A stretch of DNA of 64,000 nt from Streptomyces sp. GS7 (GTDB taxonomy: Bacteria; Actinomycetota; Actinomycetes; Streptomycetales; Streptomycetaceae): positions 2,535,501-2,599,500 of the forward strand of contig NZ_CP047146.1 in NCBI RefSeq assembly GCF_009834125.1. Reading direction: 5' to 3'. Positions 28,738-39,692 of this stretch are shown piece by piece. Both the position numbers and the translations under genes were made by a program. Position 1 is the stretch's first letter, and each line of letters opens with the position of its first letter. A model generated the notes under the pieces. The model saw only the letters and a list, made by a program, of their open reading frames with translations, was not told the origin of the DNA and did not search any database.

Positions 28738-29907
28738 GTGATCACCCGTCGCAGCCTCCTCGGCGGCCTGGCCGCCGGCGCCGCCGCCACCGCCGGCCTG
28801 GCCACCGCCGCCCGCGCCCTCGGTGCCCCCGCCCCGGCCGGCCCGTCCGCCGCCGGCCTGCCGCTGCACATCGTCAACGCCTCCGGCGCCTACGCCAACT
28901 CCTCGATCCGGATCTACATCCTCGGCAACGACGGCACCCAGCAGGTCCGCGTCACCGCCGACGGGCAGCTCAAGCCCGTCGCCCTCGCCGACAACGGCCC
29001 GGACGGCTTCACCGACTACGCCATACCCCTCGCCGCCAACGGCACCACCACCCTCCAACTCCCCCTGATGTCCGGCCGGATCTACACCGCCCTCGGCGGC
29101 AGGCTCAGGATCAAGGCGGTCGCCGACGGCAACGGGAAGCCCGCGCTGGCCTACCCCGCGGGCTGGGTCGCCGGCGACCCCAACTACGACGTCCTGCACG
29201 ACTGCGCGGAGTTCACCCACACCGCCGGCGGGATGTACTGCAACACCACCATGGTCGACATGTTCAGCGTGCCGCTGGCCCTGCGGCTCACCGGCGCCAG
29301 GGACCAGACCACCGGCACGCTCAAGGACGGCGCCCGCGCCCGGATCTTCTCCGACGTCAAGGGCGCCGAGGGCTTCGACCGCCTGGTCATCGGCGACAAA
29401 CGCGTCATCGCACCCGGTCACGGCCTGGACAGCGGCCTGTTCGGCAAGGACTACCTCGCCCCCGCCATCGACGAGGCGTGGACCGCCTACGCCTCCAAGG
29501 ACCTGACCGTCACCACCGACGCCGGCACCTTCACCGGCCGGGTCAGCGGCGACCGGCTCGGCTTCACGGGCCCCAAGGCGGTCTCCTTCGCCAAGCCCTC
29601 CACCCGCGACGTGCTCTTCTGCGACGGCACCCTCGCCGCCCCCAACGACGGCACCCTCGGCCCGGTCGCCGCCGTCCTCGGCGCCGCCCTCAACCGCTCC
29701 ACCCTCACGACCCACCCCGCCCAGCCCACCACCGACCCGGCCGCCTTCTACCGGGAGCGGCTCACCAACCACTACGCCGCCGCCATGCACGCCGCGACCC
29801 GGGACGGCAAGGCGTACGGCTTCGCCTTCGACGACGTCGCCGGCTTCGCCTCGTACATCGAGGACCCCGCCCCGAAGGAGCTGACCCTCACCCTGACCGC
29901 GTTCTGA
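28738..29907 (+). CDS. secreted glycoside hydrolase family 64 (beta-1,3-glucanase)
   Basis: The 389-residue protein begins with a twin-arginine signal (TRRSLLGGLAAGAAATAG, cleavage after about residue 30). The GH64 core has the segment DCAEFTHTAGGMYCNTTMVD; Glu158 and Asp174 are 16 residues apart, the same spacing as the catalytic pair of laminaripentaose-producing glucanase from S. matensis (Glu154, Asp170 as I recall). The enzyme should cut fungal beta-1,3-glucan outside the cell. No carbohydrate-binding module follows. GTG at 28738 has AGGAG 6 bases upstream. Confidence 0.9.
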   Translation: MITRRSLLGGLAAGAAATAGLATAARALGAPAPAGPSAAGLPLHIVNASGAYANSSIRIYILGNDGTQQVRVTADGQLKPVALADNGPDGFTDYAIPLAANGTTTLQLPLMSGRIYTALGGRLRIKAVADGNGKPALAYPAGWVAGDPNYDVLHDCAEFTHTAGGMYCNTTMVDMFSVPLALRLTGARDQTTGTLKDGARARIFSDVKGAEGFDRLVIGDKRVIAPGHGLDSGLFGKDYLAPAIDEAWTAYASKDLTVTTDAGTFTGRVSGDRLGFTGPKAVSFAKPSTRDVLFCDGTLAAPNDGTLGPVAAVLGAALNRSTLTTHPAQPTTDPAAFYRERLTNHYAAAMHAATRDGKAYGFAFDDVAGFASYIEDPAPKELTLTLTAF

Positions 29908-29939
29908 GCCCGGCCGCCCGCGGCCCCCGGTATGCGAAA

Positions 29940-29967
29940 GGTGCCGCCCGGACCACCGGGCGGCACC
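29940..29967. terminator. bidirectional terminator between GH64 and GH15 genes
   Basis: A perfect 12-bp stem ggtgccgcccgg/ccgggcggcacc (29940-29951 with 29956-29967) with an ACCA loop lies between convergent stops. On the minus strand it is followed by CTTTCGC. Confidence 0.8.
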
Positions 29968-30006
29968 CCGGAACACGGGAACGCCGGACGAGCACCGGGG
30001 TACGCG

Positions 30007-31803
30007 CTACCCCCCGTACGCCCCGCTCGCCGTCAGCCGCAGCGCGGTGTCGATCAGCGGAACGTGGCTGAACGCCTGCGGGAAGTTCCCCACCTGCCGC
30101 TTGAGCCGGGGGTCCCACTCCTCCGCCAGCAGCCCCAGGTCGTTGCGGAGCGAGAGCAGCTTCTCGAAGAGCTTGCGGGCCTCCTCCACCCGGCCGATCA
30201 TCGCCAGATCGTCCGCCAGCCAGAACGAGCAGGCCAGGAAGGCCCCTTCGTCCCCTTCGAGGCCGTCCACGCCCAGCCCCTCACCGGCCGTCGGATAGCG
30301 CAGGACGAAGCCGTCCTCGGTGCCCAGCTCCCGCTGGATGGCCTCGATGGTGCCGATGACGCGCTTGTCGTCCGGCGGCAGGAAGCCCATCTGCGGGATC
30401 AGCAGCAGCGACGCGTCCAGCTCCTGGGAGCCGTAGGACTGGGTGAAGGTGTTGCGCTCCTTGTCGTAGCCCTTCTCGCAGACGTCCCGGTGGATGGTCT
30501 CGCGCAGGTCCTTCCACCGCTCCAGCGGCCCGTCCACGTCCCCGGACTCGATCAGCTTGACCGTGCGGTCGACCGCGACCCAGGTCATCACCTTGGAGTG
30601 CACGAAGTGCCGGCGCGGACCGCGGACCTCCCAGATGCCCTCGTCCGGCTCGTCCCAGTGCTTCTCCACCCACTGGATCAGCTTGATCTGGAGCAGCGAG
30701 GCGTAGTCGTTGCGGGACAGGCCGGTCATGTGCGCCAGGTGCAGTGCCTCGGTGACCTCGCCGTAGACGTCCAGCTGGAGCTGCCCCGCGGCGCCGTTGC
30801 CGACCCGTACGGGACGCGAATTCTCGTATCCGGGAAGCCAGTTGAGCTCGTTCTCGCCCAGCTCCCGCTCACCGGCGATGCCGTACATGATCTGGAGGTT
30901 CTCCGGGTCGCCGGCCACCGCGCGCAGCAGCCACTCCCGCCAGGCCCGCGCCTCCTCGCGGTAGCCGGTGCGCAGCAGCGACGACAGGGTGATCGCCGCG
31001 TCCCGCAGCCAGGTGAAGCGGTAGTCCCAGTTGCGGATCCCGCCGATGCACTCCGGCAGCGACGTGGTCGGCGCCGCCACGATCCCGCCGGTCGGCGCGT
31101 ACGTGAGCGCCTTCAGCGTGATCAGCGAGCGCACCACCGCGTCCCGGTACGGCCCGTGATAGGTGCAGTGCTCGACCCATTCGCGCCAGAAATCCTCGGT
31201 CGCCTCCAGCGACCCCTCCGGATCCGCCACGGCCGGCGGCTGCTTGTGCGAGGGCTCCCAGCTGAGCGTGAACGCGATCCGCTCCCCGGGCGACACGGTG
31301 AAGTCGGAGTACGTCGTCAGATCCTTGCCGTACGTGTCCACGGACGTGTCCAGCCACACCGAGTCGGGTCCGGCGACCGCCACCGTCCGGCCTTCGACCT
31401 TGTGCACCCACGGCACCACCCAGCCGTACGCGAACCGCATCCGCAGCTCCGAGCGCATCGGGACCCGGCCGCTGACGCCCTCCACGATGCGGATCACCTG
31501 CGGCGCACCGTCCCGCGGCGGCATGAAGTCGATCACCCGGACGGTACCGCGGGGGGTGTCCCACTCGGATTCCAGAACGAGTGAATCCCCTCGGTAGCGG
31601 CGACGGTCGGCCTGCTTCGGGCCCTTGCCGTTGACCGGGCCCATCCGCCAGAAGCCGTGCTCCTCGGTGCCCAGCAGCCCCGCGAAGACCGCCGGCGAGT
31701 CGAAGCGGGGCAGGCACAGCCAGTCGACCGTGCCGTCCCGGCACACGAGAGCGGCGGTCTGCATATCGCCGATAAGTGCGTAGTCCTCGATGCGCCCGGC
31801 CAC
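30007..31803 (-). CDS. glycoside hydrolase family 15 protein (glucoamylase/trehalase-like)
   Basis: The 598-residue protein lacks a signal peptide and is cytoplasmic. The N-terminal beta domain starts GRIEDYALIGDMQTAALVCRDG and includes TVDWLCLPRFDSPAVFAGLLG. The (alpha/alpha)6 barrel has IRNWDYRFTWLRDA near residue 300. Relatives include mycobacterial trehalase and glucan 1,4-alpha-glucosidases; the substrate here cannot be told apart. I chose the GTG at 31803 because GGGAG lies 6 bases upstream; an ATG two codons earlier would have no spacing from it. Confidence 0.88.
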   Translation of the reverse strand: MAGRIEDYALIGDMQTAALVCRDGTVDWLCLPRFDSPAVFAGLLGTEEHGFWRMGPVNGKGPKQADRRRYRGDSLVLESEWDTPRGTVRVIDFMPPRDGAPQVIRIVEGVSGRVPMRSELRMRFAYGWVVPWVHKVEGRTVAVAGPDSVWLDTSVDTYGKDLTTYSDFTVSPGERIAFTLSWEPSHKQPPAVADPEGSLEATEDFWREWVEHCTYHGPYRDAVVRSLITLKALTYAPTGGIVAAPTTSLPECIGGIRNWDYRFTWLRDAAITLSSLLRTGYREEARAWREWLLRAVAGDPENLQIMYGIAGERELGENELNWLPGYENSRPVRVGNGAAGQLQLDVYGEVTEALHLAHMTGLSRNDYASLLQIKLIQWVEKHWDEPDEGIWEVRGPRRHFVHSKVMTWVAVDRTVKLIESGDVDGPLERWKDLRETIHRDVCEKGYDKERNTFTQSYGSQELDASLLLIPQMGFLPPDDKRVIGTIEAIQRELGTEDGFVLRYPTAGEGLGVDGLEGDEGAFLACSFWLADDLAMIGRVEEARKLFEKLLSLRNDLGLLAEEWDPRLKRQVGNFPQAFSHVPLIDTALRLTASGAYGG

Positions 31804-32218
31804 GTGCATCTCCCGTCGAACTGGAGTCACGCCCCCATGGGACGTTATGTGCTGTCCGTCCTGCCCATGAAACAACGTCGCCGAGCAGCTGGACCGGAAA
31901 TTTCGGGGCGGGGGTGGTGCCTGTTCCGGTCGGCTCGTAGCGAGTGTCCGAGCAGGATACGACGCGGTCGGGTGCGGCGCGCGGTGCTCACGGCACGAAG
32001 GGCTCCGAACGAGTGGCCCGGGTGATGTGGCCGCTCGCCGGAGTCGCCGGGAGCGACCATGCCCGGTCGCTGATAGCCTGGTACCCCGTGGACCGGTGGG
32101 ACGCCCTGAGATGTCACGGCAGAAGTACGGCACCCCCGAACCGCAGCGACGGCACCCCTGAATCCCAGGACCGGCGCCACCTCGCACCTCTCCACCTCGC
32201 GACCACGGGAGTTCCCTC
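31804..32218. other. divergent promoter region between GH15 gene and pyrG
   Basis: These 415 bases separate two divergent genes and hold no convincing coding sequence. The words GATAGCCT (about 32070) could be a -10 for pyrG, but no matching -35 is clear. No pyrimidine attenuator hairpin or T/C run of the kind known for low-GC pyrG leaders is visible. Confidence 0.5.
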
Positions 32219-33895
<1,677 letters not shown>

Positions 33896-33991
33896 CCCGC
33901 GGCACGACGGATACCGTTGCCGGGGTACGGCCGCCTTCACCGGGGCCGTACCCCGGTTTCCGCGTTGGCACCGTCGCACGAGAGGACGCGC

Positions 33992-34618
33992 ATGGCGATC
34001 AAGGACACCCCGGAGGAGTGGACGGTCACCGCGACCACCACGCCGTTCACCGGCAACAAGACCAGCGTGCGCACCGACGAGGTCGTCATGCCGGACGGCG
34101 CCACCGCCCGGCGCGACTACCAGGTCCACCCCGGCTCGGTGGCGGTGCTCGCCCTCGACGACGCGGACCGGGTGCTCGTGCTGCGCCAGTACCGCCATCC
34201 CGTGCGCCAGCGGCTGTGGGAGATCCCCGCCGGACTGCTCGACGTCCCCGGCGAGAATCCGCTGCACGCCGCGCAGCGCGAGCTGTACGAGGAGGCGCAC
34301 GTCAAGGCCGGGGACTGGCGGGTGCTGACCGACGTCTACACCACACCCGGCGGCTGCGACGAGGCCGTACGGATCTTCCTCGCCCGCGATCTGTCCGAGG
34401 CCGAGGGGGAGCGGTTCGAGGTCTCCGAGGAGGAGGCCGACATGGAGCTGGCGCGGGTGCCGCTGGCCGACCTGGTCCGCGGGGTGCTCGCCGGTGAGCT
34501 GCACAACAACTGCCTGGTCGTCGGTGCGCTGGCGCTCAGCGCGGCCCGCGCGGGCGCGGGCGTGGACGCGCTGCGGCCGGCCGACGCGCCCTGGCCGGCC
34601 CGCCCCTTCGAGGTCTGA
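33992..34618 (+). CDS. NUDIX hydrolase (ADP-ribose pyrophosphatase-like)
   Basis: The 208-residue protein has the layout of ADP-ribose pyrophosphatases: GSVAVLALDDADRVLVLRQY near residue 50, RQRLWEIPAGLLDVPGENPL near 72, then the Nudix box core AAQRELYEEAHVKAG. The catalytic REL-x-EE is intact, but the box has one extra residue before the first Glu and His where Gly is usual. ATG at 33992 has AGAGGA 5 bases upstream. It is a constant pyrG neighbour. Confidence 0.9.
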   Translation: MAIKDTPEEWTVTATTTPFTGNKTSVRTDEVVMPDGATARRDYQVHPGSVAVLALDDADRVLVLRQYRHPVRQRLWEIPAGLLDVPGENPLHAAQRELYEEAHVKAGDWRVLTDVYTTPGGCDEAVRIFLARDLSEAEGERFEVSEEEADMELARVPLADLVRGVLAGELHNNCLVVGALALSAARAGAGVDALRPADAPWPARPFEV

Positions 34619-34792
34619 CCAGGGGCCGCACGGGGCCTCCTCCCCGCACCGGTCGGATGATCGTCCGATCCGATCGAGTGACCCAACCGCCCTGCTCCGC
34701 ACGGGACGTGACGGTTCGTGAACTACGCTCGGCAGCGTGCCCGTACGCGCTCGCGGCGGGCACGTACGCGCAGGTGGACGGGAGCGTGACCG

Positions 34793-36904
34793 GTGACGGA
34801 CCAGGCGGTGGGCGGTGGGCACCTCGCGCCGGAGGCGGTGCGCGGGCCCGGCACGGCGGCACGGCAGCGGCGGACGCCGGGGCCCCGCCAGGACAGTGCC
34901 GCACCCCGCCCCGTCACCGCCGGGTTCGCCGGCCGCCGCCGTGAGATCAAGGCCCTGCGCGCCGACATCCGGCGGGCCGGCCTGGACACCCTCTCCGGCC
35001 GCCGGGGTGCCCGCAGCCGGGTGCTGCTGATCGCCGGCCGTCCCGGGTCCGGCCGTACGGCCCTGGCCGAGGAGCTGCTGCGCGAGCTGGCGCAGGACTA
35101 TCCCGACGGGGTGCTGCGCGCCGTACTGACCGGACGCGGCGGCGAACCCGTGGCCACCGACCGCACGGCCCGCGACCTGCTCGGCGCGCTGGGCGCCGGC
35201 GCCCCGCCCGGCGCCCCCGACGACGAGCTGACCGAGGCGCTGCGCGGCGCGCTCGCCGGGCGCCGGGCGCTGCTCCTGCTGGACGACGCACCGGGCGCCG
35301 AAGAGGTCGAGCCGCTGATCCCGGACGCCCCGGACTGCCTGGTCGTGGTGGTCTCCCAGGGGCCGCTGACCGGCATCCCGGACGTCCGGCCGTGCGCCCT
35401 CGGCGGGCTGGACGCCGCCGCGGCCGTGGAGGTGCTGTGCCGCTACGCGGGACCGACCAGGATCACCGTCGACCCGCGGACCGCGGACGCCGTCGCGGAG
35501 GAGTGCGGCGGCCAGCCCGCCGCGCTGATACTGGCGGGCGCCTGGCTCGCCGCCCGTCCCAAGTCCTCCGTCGCAGACCTGCGCCAGGCACTGCAGGCCG
35601 TCCCGGTGCCGTCGGCCCTGCCCACCGGCGACCTCCCCCTCTACCGCGCCTTCCACCTCACCTACGCGGCGCTGCCGCAGCCCGCGGCCCGGATACTGCG
35701 GCTGGCCACCCTCGCTCCGGACGGCCTGGTCGACGCCCATGTCGCCGCCGCGCTGGGCGGCTGCGCGGTGGACGCGGCGGCCACCGTGCTGCAGGACTTC
35801 GCCGCGCTCGGCCTGCTGCGGCCGGTGCCCGCCGAGGACGCCCCCGGGACCCCGCCCGCCGACGACGGGCCCTACCCCCGCTACCGGCTTCCCGGCTGCC
35901 TCGCCCCGCTCGCCCGCGAGCTGCTCGGGCAGCACGAGCGGCCGGCCGATGTGCAGCTGGCCCGCGCCCGGATGCTGGAGCGGACCGTACGGCTGCTCCA
36001 GTCCTGCCGGGCGGCGGCCGAACCGGCCGACTCGCCCGCGCGCCGGAAGGCCGCGGGGCTGCCGCGCGCGCTGCGCTTCCCCTCCCGGGCAGCCGCCGCG
36101 CACTGGCTGCGCACCCGCCGCGGCGCGCTCCTGGACGCCGCGCGGATCGCCGTCGCGGACGGCCAACTCGACACCCTGGACCGGCGGTTGCTGGCCGCTC
36201 TGACCCGGGCGCTGCTCGCCCACCACGGCCCCGAGGCCGCCGCGCCCGACCTCTACATCCTGCACCGGCTCGTCCTGGAGGCCGCCACGCGGCGCGGGCT
36301 GCCGCGCGAGCAGGCCGCCGCGCTGCTGAACCTCGGCGACCTCGACGCCCAGGCGGGCCGCGGCGAGCAGGCGCTGGCCCGCTACCGGGGCGCGCTGGAG
36401 GCGGCGCGCGCGGTGCGGGACCCGGCGGCCACCGGCCGGGCGCTGGAGTCACTGGGGGACAGCTACGCCGAGCTGGGCGACTGGACCCGGGCCGCCGACT
36501 GGTACGGGCGGGCGCTGGAGCTGCGGCTCGCCCGTGGCGAGCGGCCCGACGCGGCGCGGCTGCACGGCCGGATCGGCACCGCACTCGGCTTCACCGGCCG
36601 GTACGAGCAGGCGCTGAAGGAGTGCCGGGCCGCCGCCCGGGCCTACCGCAGGCTCGGTGATCTCGCGGGCCAGGCACGGGTGACGGCGGAGACGGCCCGG
36701 GTCCACGAGCACGCCGGGCGGCCGGAGGAGGCGCTGCGGAGCCTTCTGGAAGCCCTCGGCACCGCCCGTGAGGCGTCCGATGTGCGGGCCGAAACGGCGT
36801 TCCAGCTGCGGATTGCGGACACCCTCGACGGCCTCGGTGACCCGGCGGCGGCACGGCTCCACCGGGCCGCCGCGGAACGCCTTCGGGAAGAGCACCCCGA
36901 CTGA
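34793..36904 (+). CDS. STAND/NB-ARC-like ATPase with C-terminal TPR repeats
   Basis: The 703-residue protein has an N-terminal basic disordered stretch, a P-loop (LLIAGRPGSGRTALAEELL, residues 77-95), Walker B-like ALLLLDDAPG near 160, an NB-ARC-like GGQPAALILAGAWLA near 238, and then a helical C-terminus with TPR-type pairs (LLNLGDLDAQAGRGEQALARYRGALEA near 510, LGDSYAELGDWTRAADWYGRALEL near 550, and two more). It resembles the ATPase-TPR half of AfsR-type regulators, but has no SARP/DNA-binding domain. GTG at 34793 has GGGAG 8 bases upstream. Function unknown. It sits alone between the NUDIX gene and ald. Confidence 0.83.
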   Translation: MTDQAVGGGHLAPEAVRGPGTAARQRRTPGPRQDSAAPRPVTAGFAGRRREIKALRADIRRAGLDTLSGRRGARSRVLLIAGRPGSGRTALAEELLRELAQDYPDGVLRAVLTGRGGEPVATDRTARDLLGALGAGAPPGAPDDELTEALRGALAGRRALLLLDDAPGAEEVEPLIPDAPDCLVVVVSQGPLTGIPDVRPCALGGLDAAAAVEVLCRYAGPTRITVDPRTADAVAEECGGQPAALILAGAWLAARPKSSVADLRQALQAVPVPSALPTGDLPLYRAFHLTYAALPQPAARILRLATLAPDGLVDAHVAAALGGCAVDAAATVLQDFAALGLLRPVPAEDAPGTPPADDGPYPRYRLPGCLAPLARELLGQHERPADVQLARARMLERTVRLLQSCRAAAEPADSPARRKAAGLPRALRFPSRAAAAHWLRTRRGALLDAARIAVADGQLDTLDRRLLAALTRALLAHHGPEAAAPDLYILHRLVLEAATRRGLPREQAAALLNLGDLDAQAGRGEQALARYRGALEAARAVRDPAATGRALESLGDSYAELGDWTRAADWYGRALELRLARGERPDAARLHGRIGTALGFTGRYEQALKECRAAARAYRRLGDLAGQARVTAETARVHEHAGRPEEALRSLLEALGTAREASDVRAETAFQLRIADTLDGLGDPAAARLHRAAAERLREEHPD

Positions 36905-36922
36905 CCTACGAAATCGGTAGTG

Positions 36923-36980
36923 GCATTCCAAAAAATTAATGCTTTGCAAGGCTAGACAACATGAGGTCCTTCAATAGACT
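36923..36980 (+). promoter_or_regulatory. putative ald promoter with AT-rich upstream palindrome
   Basis: A TAGACA at 36953-36958 and a TAGACT at 36975-36980, spaced by 16 bases, fit a vegetative promoter. Just upstream, gcatt-N10-aatgc (36923-36942) is an inverted repeat across the most AT-rich run in this part of the window. Actinobacterial ald genes are often controlled by Lrp/AsnC-type AldR, which would suit such a site; the link is inference. Confidence 0.5.
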
Positions 36981-37071
36981 GGGCGAGCCGCGTACGGCGC
37001 GGTCAGTTCCGTCATGCAACGCATGAGGGGATAATTCCTCTGCAAGCTCTCATTCAAGGACCGTGATCGAC

Positions 37072-38187
37072 GTGAAGGTCGGCATCCCCCGCGAAGTCAA
37101 GAACAACGAGTTCCGGGTGGCTATCACGCCCGCCGGAGTCAACGAGCTCGTCCGCAACGGCCACCAGGTCTTCATCGAGAAGGACGCCGGCCTCGGCTCG
37201 TCCATCACGAACGAGGAGTACGTCTCCGCGGGCGCGACCATCCTCGACACCGCCGACGAGGTCTGGGGCACCGCCGACCTGCTGCTGAAGGTCAAGGAGC
37301 CGATCGCCGAGGAGTACCACCGCCTCCGCAAGGACCAGACGCTCTTCACCTACCTGCACCTGGCCGCCTCCAAGGAGTGCACCGACGCCCTCCTGGCGTC
37401 CGGCACCACCGCCATCGCCTACGAGACCGTCGAGACCGCCGGCCGCCAGCTGCCGCTGCTCGCCCCGATGTCCGAGGTCGCGGGCCGGATCGCCCCGCAG
37501 GTCGGCGCGTACCACCTGATGCGTCAGGCCGGTGGCCGCGGCGTGCTGCCGGGCGGCGTCCCCGGCGTCCAGGCGGGCAAGGCCGTCGTCATCGGCGGTG
37601 GCGTCTCCGGCTGGAACGCCGTGCAGATCGCCGTGGGCCTCGGCTTCCACGTCACCCTGCTCGACCGGGACATCAACAAGCTCCGCGAGGCCGACAAGAT
37701 CTTCGGCACCAAGGTGCAGACGATCGTCTCCAACGCCTACGAGCTGGAGAAGGCCGTCGTCGAGGCCGACCTGGTCGTCGGTGCGGTCCTGATCCCCGGC
37801 GCCAAGGCCCCGAAGCTGGTCACCAACGAGCTCGTCGCCAAGATGAAGCCCGGAAGTGTTCTTGTCGACATCGCCATCGACCAGGGCGGTTGCTTCGAGG
37901 ACTCCAAGCCGACCACGCACGCCGAGCCGACCTTCCAGGTCCACAACTCGGTCTTCTACTGCGTCGCCAACATGCCCGGCGCGGTGCCCAACACCTCCAC
38001 CTACGCCCTCACCAACGCCACGCTGCCCTACATCGTGGAGCTGGCGAACCGCGGCTGGGTCGAGGCGCTGCGCCGTGACCCGGCGCTGGCCAAGGGCCTG
38101 AACACGCACGACGGCAAGGTGGTCTACCCCGAGGTCGCCGAGGCGCACGGCCTCGAGTGCACCGAGCTGCGCACGCTCCTGGGCTGA
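37072..38187 (+). CDS. ald: alanine dehydrogenase
   Basis: The 371-residue enzyme converts L-alanine, NAD and water to pyruvate, NADH and ammonia. Starting at the GTG at 37072, the key residues fall at Lys75, His96 and Asp270, the same numbers as in M. tuberculosis Ald, which decides the start; AAGGA lies 11 bases upstream. The other GTG at 37063 is only 2 bases from AAGGA. The NAD-binding motif [12 protein letters not shown] is at residues 172-183. Single-gene unit followed by a hairpin. Confidence 0.95.
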   Translation: MKVGIPREVKNNEFRVAITPAGVNELVRNGHQVFIEKDAGLGSSITNEEYVSAGATILDTADEVWGTADLLLKVKEPIAEEYHRLRKDQTLFTYLHLAASKECTDALLASGTTAIAYETVETAGRQLPLLAPMSEVAGRIAPQVGAYHLMRQAGGRGVLPGGVPGVQAGKAVVIGGGVSGWNAVQIAVGLGFHVTLLDRDINKLREADKIFGTKVQTIVSNAYELEKAVVEADLVVGAVLIPGAKAPKLVTNELVAKMKPGSVLVDIAIDQGGCFEDSKPTTHAEPTFQVHNSVFYCVANMPGAVPNTSTYALTNATLPYIVELANRGWVEALRRDPALAKGLNTHDGKVVYPEVAEAHGLECTELRTLLG

Positions 38188-38217
38188 GGCGTCAACCGCA
38201 CGCGTCAATGCCGCACA

Positions 38218-38251
38218 ACCGGCCGGGCCTTGTCGACAGGGTCCGGCCGGT
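38218..38251 (+). terminator. terminator after ald
   Basis: A 9-bp GC stem accggccgg/ccggccggt (38218-38226 with 38243-38251) surrounds a 16-base loop, 30 bases after the ald stop. No T-tract. Confidence 0.6.
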
Positions 38252-38528
38252 CGCATGTGCGACACGCCCCGGAGGCGGTTTTCGGCGGCCGGCTCTCAAC
38301 TCGCCGCGAACGTAACCCTTTAACCGATTCGCGTACCCCCGAAACATCGCGGTTGTGCGCTGTGCACCCTTGACATCGAGGGGTTCCGTTACCGACACAT
38401 CGGGCCGGGTCACGCGGATTGTGTTGCTGCGGACGCCCGACACGCCATAGAGTCGCCAACCGTCGGCATGGTGCCACGCTGACCTATCGATAAGTTTCCT
38501 GGTCACATCCAAGGAGGTAAGACGACTT
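38252..38528 (+). promoter_or_regulatory. leader/promoter region of the parA-scpAB operon
   Basis: Together with the ald terminator this is a 340-base gap without a gene. TTGCTG (38424-38429), 18 bases, TAGAGT (38448-38453) is a possible promoter. A perfect Shine-Dalgarno AAGGAGGT at 38511-38518 stands 10 bases before the ParA start. Confidence 0.5.
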
Positions 38529-39692
38529 GTGAATGAGTCGACATTTACTCCCGGAGGTGGTCGGCCAGGAGCGGTTGCATGGGGCCAGGGTCCCTCGGGG
38601 CGCGAGGCTGTCGGCTCCGTAGCGGTCCACACCTTCGCAGCCCACCAGAGCATTTCCACGACAGCCCACCAGAGCATGGACGGCCATCACGTGAACGCCA
38701 TGGCCGGCGACCGGGGCAGTGGAGAACCCGCCCGTCTCGCCGACTACGACGACCTGCCCGAGGGGCACTTCTACGATCCGGACGCGGAGTACGAACCGGA
38801 CCCCGAATACGCGGCGACGCTCGCGCCAGACGCCGCGCGCCAGCGCCGCGAGCGCGTCGGCCCGACCGGGCGACCGCTCCCGTACTTCCCCATTCCGGGG
38901 CCGCTGTCGGATCACGGCCCCGCCAAAATCATCGCGATGTGCAACCAGAAGGGCGGGGTCGGCAAGACCACCTCGACCATCAACCTGGGCGCCGCACTCG
39001 CCGAATACGGACGACGGGTGCTGCTCGTCGACTTCGACCCGCAGGGAGCCCTGTCGGTCGGACTCGGCGTCAACCCGATGGAGCTCGACCTGACGGTCTA
39101 CAACCTGCTCATGGAGCGGGGCATGTCGGCCGACGAGGTCCTGCTCAAGACCGCGGTCCCCAACATGGACCTGCTGCCCAGCAATATCGATTTGTCAGCG
39201 GCGGAGGTGCAGTTGGTCAGCGAGGTCGCCCGCGAGTCGACCCTCCAGCGGGCGCTCAAGCCGCTGCTGGCCGACTACGACTACATCGTCATCGACTGTC
39301 AGCCCTCGCTCGGCCTGCTGACCGTCAACGCACTGACGGCCGCTCACAAGGTCATCGTGCCGCTGGAGTGCGAGTTCTTCGCGCTGCGCGGTGTCGCGCT
39401 GCTGACCGAGACGATCGAGAAGGTCCAGGAGCGGCTCAACCCCGAACTGGAGCTGGACGGCATCCTGGCGACCATGTACGACTCCCGTACGGTGCACAGC
39501 CGCGAGGTCCTGGCGCGCGTCGTCGAGGCGTTCGACGACCACGTCTACCACACCGTCATCGGCCGTACGGTCCGCTTCCCCGAGACCACCGTCGCGGGCG
39601 AGCCGATCACCACGTACGCGTCCAACTCCGTGGGTGCCGCCGCCTATCGCCAGCTCGCCAGGGAGGTGCTCGCCCGGTGTCACGCCGAGTGA
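38529..39692 (+). CDS. ParA/Soj-family ATPase (scpAB-linked)
   Basis: The 387-residue protein has an unconserved, mostly disordered N-terminus of about 130 residues, then a ParA/MinD-type ATPase. The deviant Walker A (NQKGGVGKTTSTINLG) is near residue 140, Walker A' LLVDFDPQGALSVGLG near 168, and Walker B DYIVIDCQPSLGLL near 252. It is a second ParA, not the oriC-linked one: no parB or parS is next to it. Its gene opens a run of parA, a putative RHH partner, scpA, scpB and a pseudouridine synthase. GTG at 38529 has a perfect AAGGAGGT 10 bases upstream. The N-terminal coding segment contains a 16-base direct repeat (cagcccaccagagcat, near 38638 and 38662). Confidence 0.9.
   Translation: MNESTFTPGGGRPGAVAWGQGPSGREAVGSVAVHTFAAHQSISTTAHQSMDGHHVNAMAGDRGSGEPARLADYDDLPEGHFYDPDAEYEPDPEYAATLAPDAARQRRERVGPTGRPLPYFPIPGPLSDHGPAKIIAMCNQKGGVGKTTSTINLGAALAEYGRRVLLVDFDPQGALSVGLGVNPMELDLTVYNLLMERGMSADEVLLKTAVPNMDLLPSNIDLSAAEVQLVSEVARESTLQRALKPLLADYDYIVIDCQPSLGLLTVNALTAAHKVIVPLECEFFALRGVALLTETIEKVQERLNPELELDGILATMYDSRTVHSREVLARVVEAFDDHVYHTVIGRTVRFPETTVAGEPITTYASNSVGAAAYRQLAREVLARCHAE

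Noticed and set aside
26895-30071. A 1058-residue plus-strand open frame
   Set aside because: It runs antisense over the PucR gene and out of frame over the GH64 gene; composition is that of a shadow frame.
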